This document shows, one piece after another, positions 23,242 to 33,857 of a DNA stretch of 64,000 nucleotides (positions are counted from its first letter, which is position 1; every line of letters begins with the position of its first letter). The translations under genes and the position numbers were made by a program. Origin of the DNA: Onthophagus taurus (Eukaryota > Arthropoda > Insecta > Coleoptera > Scarabaeidae). Where the stretch lies: assembly GCF_036711975.1 (NCBI RefSeq), contig NC_091973.1, positions 6,634,001-6,698,000 on the forward strand. The letters run 5' to 3'. The notes under the pieces were generated by a model. It worked only from the letters and a program-made list of their open reading frames with translations. It was not told the origin of the DNA and searched no databases.

Positions 23242-23660
23242 ATACTTTTTCAAACATATTCGAAACAACAGGAAAGATAGGAAGATAGAAAGATTCAAAA
23301 TTAAACTGTACATCTGGATTGTACCGATCATTTTGATATCTATTAATCAAATTCTTAATTATCATTCACTTGTGTAATAAATTGGGCAATATAATTATTA
23401 ATGACAAATGAACCGGAATTATATTTTGTTTCGTTGATTTAATACTAAAAGATCTCAAGGTATTCCACGCTCACTTGACACCAAATTGAGATGGTCTCTT
23501 TTAGCCCTATATTCACTACATGATTTCTTAATTGTTTATACCACATCCAATCTGTCTGCAATTTAAAGTTATCAGGTCTTTGGCTTAGTAATTTTTACAG
23601 TTTTAAAAGGGGCATGAACGTCAAATAACATAATTACAAATTCATTGAATAATTGAATTT
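23242..23660 (-). pseudogene. LINE endonuclease-RT linker, 5' continuation of 18645-19640
   Basis: The minus strand reads DVHAPFKTVKITK, then WYKQLRNHVVNI, IPVHLSLII-like sequence and, next to the foldback insertion, VVSNMFEKVL, the start of RT motif 1. With the segment at 18645-19640 this forms one LINE cut by the foldback nest. Frameshifts and stops are present. Confidence 0.7.
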
Positions 23661-25724
23661 TAGAATTAACTATTAATAAATAAATATTAATAAATATTTG
23701 AACATTTATTATAAATTTTATACTTGTTGTTGATTAATGGTATAGTTTAATAAATGATATTTAAAACTATTTGAATAAAAAAATTGGTCGTGACCTTCAC
23801 ATGACCTTGAAAATAAAGTCAAGGTCAAAAATGTTATCGTCATATGGTTGTCTCGCGTTAAATGGACCATCCTGTATATATGTATTGACACCTACCGACA
23901 TAAAAGTTCAAGAGCTTAGGGAATACTAAGGTTCATCTTTGGAGGGGTAAAGTTATAATAGATCTTATAGGTCAATAATAATAATTAATAATAATTATAA
24001 TTAACTAATTAAACTAATTTATTTTATTATACATATAAATAAATAAATAAATGACATTTATATTTATAATAACAATAAAAATAAGATTATAAAGATTAAG
24101 CGTCATCCAGATGTCAATCTATTCATAAAACATTTACGAAATAAATTAGCACGTGTTAATTATATCGATATGGAGCACTATTGTTTCGTATAATTAACAG
24201 TTTTCGGTTAAATAACCGTCCATTAAATTATTTTTAACGTTTAATGCTTTGTTATTATTAAATAAACAAAATATAGCTTTTAGGTATTAGTTACGAAATA
24301 TTTTCACAAAAGCATTTGTGTTGTGTTGGCTAACAAAAGATTTTGATCCAAGCATTGTCACTAACAATAAGATTTTGTATTAGAATTAAAAATGATTTTT
24401 GATAAAAGATTTTTTTGCTCTATTTATCTCTTTTAAATGACGCAATCCGAATCAAACAAGCAGCAAGTTTTTGTTCAAATAGCAACGGAAAAATGGTAAA
24501 TATTTGAGGAAAAAACCGCGTTTGCAGAGATAATAAAATTTAAATTAAAAAAAAACCATTCGTCAATTTTTAGAAAGTTCAATTTGTTTATCATTGGCAG
24601 TATTGAAAGACAAGGTCTCTCTAACGATAGAAGGTTACAGAAAACAATTGATCGACGTAAAACGACACTTAAAAAAAAAAAAACACGTTAATCGATTAAC
24701 AGCCTATAAATCCTATATTAAAAAGTTAAGATAACCCACGTGACTATCATTCAGGTCAATACACTCTGCGTGTCGTCTACGTGCCAATTTTATATAGCAG
24801 TGTGCATCGTATTATCTTACAAAACTGCTTAGTAAGTACAGTCATCTTAAATTTCCACGAATGCAATCGAATCAATCAAGTCATTGCATTTATGTACAAA
24901 AACTTTTCATACATGTTTATAATATATTTGAATAAATAAATAAATAAGATAATATTTGAAACGAAAAAGGAAAGATTCTTTAAATAGCTTGACATTAATG
25001 TGTTTTGCGATATTTTTAGAGAAAATCGCGTGACATGAAAATCTTCCCTCGTAATTCGCAAGCTGAAACTTGTTATTGTGTCGACCCAAATCGAACCTGT
25101 GACCAGACGTCACGTTCCGTGTTTCCATTAATTGAGAGACGATCGAGTTTGAAAATGTTGCTTAATTCAAGGATATTTTTAGACTTTCAAAATCAAATTC
25201 AATACGGCGATAAGACCATTATCGTCTTTTACTTTTCTACACCTCAGATAGCTCAATATATAAATATATATTTTGAAAAAAAAATCTATTTTTGTTTATT
25301 TTCGATTTTCAGTTATTTTTACGTGGCACGTGATGCTTATACAACGAACAACATGTGCTATATTTTAACATCGAAAAAAATAGCTGTTTTTGTGCAATTT
25401 GAACAAAATACATATTTAAATAAAGTGACTAAAATCGTTGATTCATAACATTTTTGTCATATGTTTAAGGAATTATTACATTAAACAGGTATTCATCGTG
25501 GCAATACAAACACAGCTACTAATATAATCTTGCAAATACTGTTGTGAAAGCCTAACAAACATATGAAACATCGATGCTGCTGCAGCCTGCACTAGAACAA
25601 GCACTAAGCCGTGGCAAAGAGTTCTGAAAGCACCATGATTAAATTTACCATGGAAACAAAACCTGCAAAAGAGTTACGTTTCTTGGTTGTTTTGGTCACT
25701 AGGAACATAGAATGCATGGGAAAA
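23661..25724. other. AT-rich stretch, short inverted repeat, no gene supported
   Basis: The stretch has no convincing gene. TGACCTTGA (23802-23810) and TCAAGGTCA (23819-23827) form a perfect inverted repeat, and ATGGACCATCCTGTATAT near 23861 resembles the end of a short non-autonomous element. The 137-codon open frame at 25035-25448 is low-complexity and lacks family motifs. Confidence 0.5.
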
Positions 25725-25734
25725 ACTAAAAATT

Positions 25735-28700
25735 ATTTTTCAAAATGCGTTGGTTCATTGGAAAGAGGATACTTTTATTAACACTTTGGGAAATTTTCAA
25801 ACTCATATTCTAAGACATGGATTTTATACGAATTTTTAAAACGTAATCGGCGAAAATTGCAATATCGATTACTTCGAAAATTTATTTCTTAAGAACTAAA
25901 AGTGATTTTTCAAAACGGCTTTTTGCATTAAAAAGGGAATACTTTAATTAATAATTGGTGATATTTCCACAAGGATCCTTCAAGAAATTAATTTTATAGC
26001 GAATTTTGAAAGTTATTGCAACATCGAAAATTTTATCAAAACTTCAAATATTGCTTTCTCAAAAACTAAAAGTTATTTTCAAAACGGGTTGGTTCATTGG
26101 AAAGAGGACACTTTTATTAACACTTTGGGAAATTTCCATACTCATATTCCAAGAACTCGATTTTATACGAATTTTTAAAACTTAATCGGCGAAAATTGCA
26201 AAATCGATTATTTCAAAAATTTATTTCTTAAGAACTAAAAGTGATTTTTCAAAACGGCTTTTTGCATTAAAAAGGGGATACTTTAATTAATAATTGGTGA
26301 TACTTCCACAAGGATCCTTCAAGAAATTAATTTTATAGCGAATTTTGAAATTATTGCAACATCGAAAATTTTATCAAAACTTCAAATATTGCTTTCTCAA
26401 AAACTAAAAGTTATTTTTCAAAATGCGTTGGTTCATTGGAAAGAGGACACTCTTATTAACACTTTGGGAAATTTTCAAACTCATATTCCAAGAAATCGAT
26501 TTTATACGAATTTTTAAAACGTAATCGGCGAAAATTGCAATATCGATTATTTCAAAAATTTATTTCTTAAGAACTAAAAGTGATTTTTCAAAACGGCTTT
26601 TTGCATTAAAAAGGGGATACTTTAATTAATAATTGGTGATATTTCCACAAGGATCCTTCAAGAAATTAATTTTATAGCGAATTTTGAAAGTTATTGCAAC
26701 ATCGAAAATTTTATCAAAACTTCAAATATTGTTTTCTCAAAAAGTAAAAATTATTTTTCAAAATGCGTTGGTTCATTGGAAAGAGGATACTTTTATTAAC
26801 ACTTTGGAAAATTTTCAAACTCATATTCCAAGAAATCAATTTTATACGAATTTTTAAAATTTAATCGGCGAAAATTGCAAAATTCGAAAAAATTGTCGAT
26901 CATTTCAAAAACTTATTTCTCAAGGACTAAAAGTGATTTTTCAAAACGGCTTTTTGCATTAAGAAGGGGATACTTTAATTAATAATTGGTGATATTTCCA
27001 CAAGATCCTTCAAGAAATTAATTTTATAGCGTATTTTGAAAGTTATTGCAACATCGAAAATTTTATCAAAACTTCAAATATTGTTTTTTCAAAAATGAAA
27101 AGTTATTTTTCAAAACGGGTCGGTTCATTGGAAAGAGGACACTTTTATTAACATTTTGGGAAATTTTCATACTCATATTCCAAGAACTCGATTTTATACG
27201 AATTTTTAAAACTTAATCGGCGAAAATTGCAAAATCGATTATTTCAAAAATTTATTACTTAAGAACTAAAAGTGATTTTTCAAAACGGCTTTTGGCATTA
27301 AAAAGAGGATACTTTAATTAATAATTGGCGATATATCCACAAAGATCCTTCAAGAAATTAATTTTATAGCGAATTTTGAAAGATATTGCAACATCGAAAA
27401 TTTTATCGAAACTTCAAATATTGTTTTCTCAAAAACTAAAAGTTATTTTTCAAAACGGGTTGGTTCATTGGAAAGAGGACACTTTTATTAATACTTAGGG
27501 AAATTTTCATACTCATATTCTAAGAAATCGATTTTATACGAATTTTTAAAACTTAATCGGCGAAAATTGCAAAATTCGAAAAAATTGTCGATTATTTCAA
27601 AAATTTATTTCTCAAAAACTAAAAGTGATTTTTCAAAACGGCTTTTTGCATTAAAAAGAGGATACTTTAATTAATAATTGCTGATATTTCCACAAGGATC
27701 CTTCAAGAAATTAATTTTATAGCGAATTTTTAAAGTTATCGATGAAAATTGCAATTATCAAAACTTCAAATAGTTTTCTCAAAAACTAAAAGTTATTTTT
27801 TAAAACGGGTTGGTTCATTTTAAAGAGGACACTTTTATTAACACTTTGGGAAATTTTCAAACTCATATTCCAAGAAATCGATTTTATACGAATTTTTAAA
27901 ATTTAATCGGCGAAAATTGCAAAATTCGAAAAAAATTTCGATCATTTCAAAAATTTATTTCTCAAGAACTAAAAGTGATTTTTCAAAACTGCTTTTTGCA
28001 TTAAAAAGAGGATACTTTAATTAATAATTGGTGATATTTCCACAAAGATCCTTCAAGAAATTAATTTTATAGCGAATTTTGAAAGTTATTGCAACATCGA
28101 AAATTTTATCAAAACTTCAAATATTGTTTTCTCAAAAACTATAAGTTATTTTTCAAAACGGGTTGGTTCATTGGAAAGAGGACACTTTTATTAACATTTT
28201 GGGAAATTTTCATACTCATATTCCAAGAACTCGATTTTATACGAATTTTTAAAACTTAATCGGCGAAAATTGCAAAATCGATTATTTCAAAAATTTATTT
28301 CTTAAGAATTAAAAGTGATTTTTCAAAACGGCTTTTTGCATTAAAAAGGGGATACTTTAATTAATAATTGGTGATATTTCCACAAGGATCCTTCAAGAAA
28401 TTAATTTTATAGCGAATATTGAAAATTATCGCAACATTGAAAATTTTATCAAAACTTCAAATATTGTTTTCTCAAAAACTAAAAGTTATTTTTCAAAACG
28501 GGTTAGTTCATTGGAAAGAGGACACTTTTATTAACACTTTGGGAAATTTTCATACTCATATTCCAAGAAATGGATTTTATACGAATTTTTAAAACTTAAT
28601 CGGCGTAAATTGCAAAATCGATTATTTCAAAAATTTATTTCTCAAGAACTAAAAGCGATTTTGCAAAACGGCTTTTTGCACTAAAAAGAGGATACTTTAA

Positions 28701-29105
28701 TTAATAATTGGCGATATTTCCACAAAGATCCTTCAAGAAATTAATTTTATAGCGAATTTTGAAAGTTATTGCAACATCGAAAATTTTATCAAAACTTCAA
28801 ATATTGTTTTCTCAAAAACTAAAAATTATTTCTCAAAACGGGTTGGTTCATTGGAAAGAGGACACTTTTATGAACATTTTGGGAAATTTTTATATTCATA
28901 TTATAAGAAATGGATTTTATACGAATTTTTAAAATTTAATAGCAGAAAATTGCAAAATCGATTATTTCAAATATTTATTTCTCAAGAACTAAAAGTTATT
29001 TTTCAAAACGGGTTGGTTCATTGGAAAGAGGATACTTTTATTAACACTTTAGGGAATTTTCATATTCATATTCCAATAACTCGATTTTATACGAATTTTT
29101 AAAAT
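25735..29105 (-). repeat. Dimeric ~342 bp satellite, right array (about 10 copies, inverted)
   Basis: This is the same satellite as at 6733-8273, read on the minus strand. GGTTCATTGGAAAGAGGA recurs near 25751, 26091, 26432, 26771, 27121, 27463, 27803 and onward to 29013. The alternating half carries TTGCATTAAAAAGRGGATAC. Units differ by scattered substitutions and a few short deletions; the last units before 29105 are shortened. Small open frames inside it are chance products of the repeat. Confidence 0.93.
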
Positions 29106-30858
29106 TTTTTATATCTTAAATTGAAGCTAAAATATCCAGCTTAGGATAGAATATAAGAGTTGATACAGTTTTCTAGTTCGATTAAGAGTCCGTCATTAAT
29201 AAAAATTAACGTTAATTAATAAAGAAAAAAAAGTTTGTATTTCTACCTTTTTATCTTCGTCATCGCTATCATTGCTGATTCATTCCTGATCATTTTTGCG
29301 CTTAAACTAATTCGCTTTTCTAATAATTTGGCAGTTTGGAGGAAATGTGTCATTCAATTGTAATCAGATATGGTAGTTATAATAATATTAATAAATAAAT
29401 AATTACATATTTTTATAATAATAACACAACTTTCTTTATCAAAACAGTTTGGACGCCATCTTGACAACTTATTTAATATGAAGGTGTGTTAAAAACGATG
29501 ACAGAGGAATTAAGTTTTGTCATTTAATAATCAATTTAATCATTTCATAAAAGATTGATGCAAAAAATGGTTTAAAGTACAAATTCCTCGATAAGTACGA
29601 AAAAAATTAATAAATATAAAAATTTAAGTATTTAAATAAAATAAGTTCTTTCTTGTTATAAAATTTAATGTAATCAGTACCGGTTTCGGATCATCAGCCA
29701 TCATAAATATTTAATAATTAATAAATAAAATTGTTTGTATAATATAAATGGGTATTCGAAGTATTTAAAGAAAACAGGTAAAGAGAAAAATCCCAGAAAC
29801 GGTAAATAATGAAAGAATTTCCCGTACGCCACTGGAATTTACGTCCCTTTTAAAAGGTTCTTTACGATTCCCGTCGGACCGAAAAATTTATGAATCATCG
29901 TCCTTCTGAAGAAGAGAGTGAACTTACGTGATGCTTAACACGCGAAGGAAAAGACCTACTTCTTTTACATATACATAATTATTTTTTTTTCGCAATAAGT
30001 TTTAAGAAATGCGTTCATATAACTGCATCGTTGGCATCTTTTCCGATCAAAAACAGCTGCCAGTGAATTATAATTGTTTTGAAGACTTGAACAGGACGGT
30101 CATTGTGCTGTACTTGAACGGAATAATTGTCGGGGGCGTTTAAGTTATTATAAAAACGGCCGTAAGCCGGCCCCCATAGAGATAAATTGCCAGTAACACG
30201 TCGATTGGGCCTTTCATTGGTGTCTACGTGCATTTTAGCACATTCGCCTTCGCGTACCGATGAATAGGCTAGTGAAATGAAAAAAATTGATTTCTTTTTT
30301 TTTTGATCGATTTTTATTTATTCCTTTACCGTATTGAATTGAATTGTTTAAAAAAAAATGCGTCCAAGGTTGTCTCTATTGTCATAATCGAATAAATTCA
30401 CTAAACACGTGGATTTATTACTTAAAAAAGAAAGTTTATAAATTTTAAGTTTATTTTATTTGAAGAAACCCGAAGTTACAACTCGCAGTTGAGATTAACA
30501 CTAAATACTAAATAGTCGGTTTGCTTTAAAAAATCTGAAAAAATAAACCAGGAGCGAGAAGAGGAAATGGTTACTGGGAGTTACGACCGGTTTTTTCAAA
30601 AATTAAAACATAATTACCTATTATACAAGAGGTGGGTTTAAGTATGTATATTTTCTTATTCTTGTATAAAATTTTTGGTGAACCTTCCGCCCCTCTTTTC
30701 ATCCATACTTATCGTGTAGTTTTCGTCGGAGTGGGGGGAAAAGTTATTTTGATAAATACACGTCGCAACCAAACAGGCTACACACTCACGCGTGTTACCT
30801 ACGTTTAGTAAGATAAAACCTATCAAGTGAAAATAAAATCGAAATTTCGTTCGACATC
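29106..30858. other. Intergenic region upstream of TMEM205-like gene
   Basis: No gene is supported. A TACCGGTTTCGGATCATCAG motif near 29679 resembles sequence found in many insect non-autonomous elements. The stretch 29800-30240 is less AT-rich than its surroundings and could contain regulatory sequence for the gene that starts at 30859, but no specific site can be defended. Confidence 0.4.
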
Positions 30859-31769
30859 ATGTGTGTTAGTAATGCCGTTAACGAAACTATACCACATTGC
30901 TCAAACACCAGTGTGAAGAAACCTACATCATCAACATCCGAAGATCACTTCAGAGACATCCTTTATGAGTCCACCAAACAAATCAAAAGCATCTTTTATC
31001 AATTCGATGCTGCTTATAAAAAATGTCAACGCTCTGCTTATTATAGGTAAATATTTATTTATTAAATATTAATATTATTAATTAATATCTATTAATTATA
31101 TATATAATATTTTATTAATTTTTTTTTTTTGTTTCTAGAGTATTATTTAATACAACTCAACCAGCCCATTTAGTAACAATCGTAGCAATATCAATCATAG
31201 GATTTTTCGTATACCCAAGTGAAAAAACAAACCAACCGTCAAAATTATGGAATTTCCTCCATTTGACCGCGTTTTGTGTCCATTTGGGTACACAAATATG
31301 GATGACTTTTGTGTCGGGACTTTCCCTTTACTTTGCATTGCCAAGACACGATTTCGGTAGAGTGCAAGAGGTGCTTTTCCCGAAGTATTTTTTGCTGAAC
31401 TCGATTTTAAGTTTGATCACCTTAGTAATCTACTTGAGATATCATAATTCCCAGTTAGGAAATCCAGAGATACTGTTACAAGTGTCGGCAATGTCGACAT
31501 GTTTTTTGACTGAATTAGTGATCCGATTATACTTCACGCCGCCTTTGCTACGCTTGATGGCGGAAAAGAATAGTATGGAAAGAAGAGTGGGTGTTGGTAA
31601 AGAAATCGGTTCGTTTGAAGGCGAAAAATTAGCATCATCCACCGATTATCTCCGCGTGCATAAAGCTTTTAGGAAGATTCATATGAAAATCGCCATGGGG
31701 AATATCCTTACAATGGTGTGCACTGTGATACATCTACTTTATTTATCAAACAAAATCTGCATCTTGTAA
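30859..31769 (+). CDS. TMEM205: TMEM205-like (DUF4149) membrane protein
   Basis: Two exons, 30859-31046 and 31139-31769, join through a 92 bp intron (GT at 31047, AG at 31137-31138) that splits an Arg codon (AG|A). They encode 272 residues. The family core starts near residue 103 with HLTAFCVHLGTQIWMTFVSG and SLYFALPRHDFGRVQEVLFP, the TMEM205 signature. Four to five hydrophobic helices are visible: about 73-88, 100-130, 145-163, 175-198 and 247-266. Human TMEM205 is an endomembrane/plasma-membrane protein linked to cisplatin resistance; the molecular activity of insect members is not established. The first ~70 residues, polar and Ser/Thr-rich, extend beyond the core and are less conserved. 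The ATG at 30859 is the first in frame and follows an A-rich leader. Confidence 0.9.
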
Positions 31770-31926
31770 ATACTTTATTTATTTTAAAATTTTTAGTGTT
31801 AACTTTCATCATTCAGACTTTTCCAGTATTATCATTTAAATTTAACTACTTCGTTTTTAATTCTATGTATTTATTAAATTATTATTTATTTATGTATGTA
31901 ATTCTAAATGATCTGATTATTGAAAA

Positions 31927-31932
31927 AATAAA
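31927..31932 (+). promoter_or_regulatory. Poly(A) signal of the TMEM205-like gene
   Basis: AATAAA lies about 160 bases after the stop codon, in an otherwise featureless AT-rich 3' flank. Confidence 0.55.
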
Positions 31933-31989
31933 AAATCTATACAAAAAAAATTTAATTAATTTAATTATAAACTACAAAAACCTTGACTG

Positions 31990-32610
31990 TTGAGCTATAT
32001 TTGACCTTTTATCACTAAAACGAAATGCACCTGATATTCTAAGCATATTTGTCACCCCGACGACGCTTTATCGCAAATACGTCACTTTTTACGCTAATTG
32101 ACCCGTTATTTCACATTGTTCTATTTAATCTTTCCAAGGTAATTTAAAATCATTTTTATAAATAATTATGCAATTCTTTTTTAAAAGATTTATCAAACGA
32201 CAAATCACGTCATAACAATAAAAATGTTGTAAAGTTTCTTATCTACTGCGTTCACCTTAACACAAATATTTTACAAACTAAATATGCTATCGAAATACCA
32301 GAAAAGGTATTAACTTCCGTAGTCAGAAAGATTTACGTTACAAATTGAAGTCAACACAGATAAAATGTATCATATTTCAACGAATTTGTTTTTGATGGGT
32401 TAAATTTTTTTTTATTATTTTTCCGGTGCCTCCACCATATTCCCTATTTTTTGAGTTTTATTTTTCTTTCAATATTTTTTTTTTTTGAATTATGAGAACA
32501 TGGCGGAATTGCAAGTTATAAAGAATACTTAAATCTTTAAGTAAGGATGAGTTGTAGCTATTTAATCATAGATGTCGGTATTTAACGGACGAATCTGAAG
32601 TCCTACAAAT
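31990..32610. other. Intergenic sequence, nothing recognised
   Basis: AT-rich sequence with no supported gene, terminal repeats or RNA structure. Confidence 0.5.
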
Positions 32611-32614
32611 ACGG

Positions 32615-32890
32615 CAACGGGTGAAGATGAAATACCTACGAGCGTTCTAAAGCATTCTGCAAGGTACTTAGTTAAACCGCTAACGCATTTAATAAACACA
32701 TCCTTCACTGATGGCGGTTTTCCGGAAGGAGACAAGTCCTGCTATGACAACTATCTTGGGATTAAATGAAAAACAGGCCATAACAGCATTGTTCATGGAT
32801 CTTACAAAAGCCTTTTAACCAAGTTGGAGAGAGTTGGCTTTAGAGGTGTTAGCTTATCATGGATGAAATCAAAGAAATTGTATAACTAGA
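32615..32890 (+). pseudogene. Highly decayed LINE reverse transcriptase relic
   Basis: Short plus-strand peptide matches survive in different frames: LKHSARYLVKPLTHLINTSF with GGFP, then QAITALFMDLTKAF (the F-x-D box region) and ERVGFRGVSLSWMKS. Deletions and frameshifts lie between them. It is an old relic. Confidence 0.7.
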
Positions 32891-33458
32891 AGCACATATA
32901 AACACCAAGAGTTGAAGCCAGCGTTCGATGTGTTTTGTTTACGTTTTCACTCAGTCCAGAACGGGACGCGCTCAGATCGGACCGTCCAGCCGATGATCAC
33001 CGAGTATTTCCGAATCTTTTAATGGTTCCTTTGAAAATAAATTTACCTGATTAATGTTTATCCATGTTTACCGAACCCTAATACATGAATAATTCTCTCC
33101 TAAGTAAACAAGGTTTGTGTGCGCATTTGTGTTTTGGCTTTGGCGAAATAATAATAATAATAAATAAATTTATTGCCATAATAAGAAACAAAAAATACAA
33201 ATTAAAGAAAATGTATACATTTAACTTAATACATAAATACAGGCAAAAGGGTCGATTTATCGCGTAAGCGATATCTTCCAAACAACCCAATCAATCAGCA
33301 GTATACTAAGTTATATAGAAAAACAATAAATGAACGGCAAGCTGCTATGCTAAACTTATGGTCACCAAAAACGGTGCATAATAATAGTTGCTGGAATAAA
33401 AGAAGAAGAGAAGAGAAGAAAAGTAGAAGAAGAGAAGAAAAGGGAGAAGAAAAAGTTT

Positions 33459-33857
33459 TCAGGAAGATACTTGAAGAGCCAATAAATGACGTTTTAGGTG
33501 GTTTTTAAATGTTACAAGGTGAGGAATATTACGGATCTCAGTAGGCAGACTATTCCAAAGGGTTACTGCCTGCACAGCAAACGATTTATGGTAAATCTCG
33601 GTACTATGGGTCGGGAACATAAGCACAGAATCTAACTGAGATCTAGTAGGTAAACCATGCGACGACAAGCGTTGAAATATACAATACAAATACCTTGGGG
33701 TTTGATTGTGAAGAACAGTATATAACATAGTTAATATACGAAACGATCTACGGTTCTGACAGCTTAATATCTGCAAATAATTACGGTATGGGGTTATGTG
33801 TTGAGATCTCTCGAGATCAAAGATATACCGTATGCAGTTGTTTTGAAGTCTTTGCAA
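33459..33857 (-). pseudogene. LINE ORF2 C-terminus after the amplified segment
   Basis: The unamplified C-terminus continues from the first repeat copy: LQRLQNNCIRYIFDLERSQH, LQILSCQNRRSFRILTMLY, SFAVQAVTLWNSLPTEIR and a stop at 33459. This is the normal end of CR1/Jockey-group RT proteins and shows where the original gene resumes. Confidence 0.88.

Noticed and set aside
25035..25448. 137-codon open frame as a gene
   Set aside because: It is low-complexity, Phe/Tyr/Lys/Ile-rich sequence with no domain, splice partner or promoter.
28851..29102. 83-codon open frame
   Set aside because: It lies wholly within the satellite array and repeats with its period.
30015..30233. 72-codon minus-strand open frame upstream of the TMEM205-like gene
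   Set aside because: It has no family match that I recognise and no splice context. It may reflect locally higher GC only.
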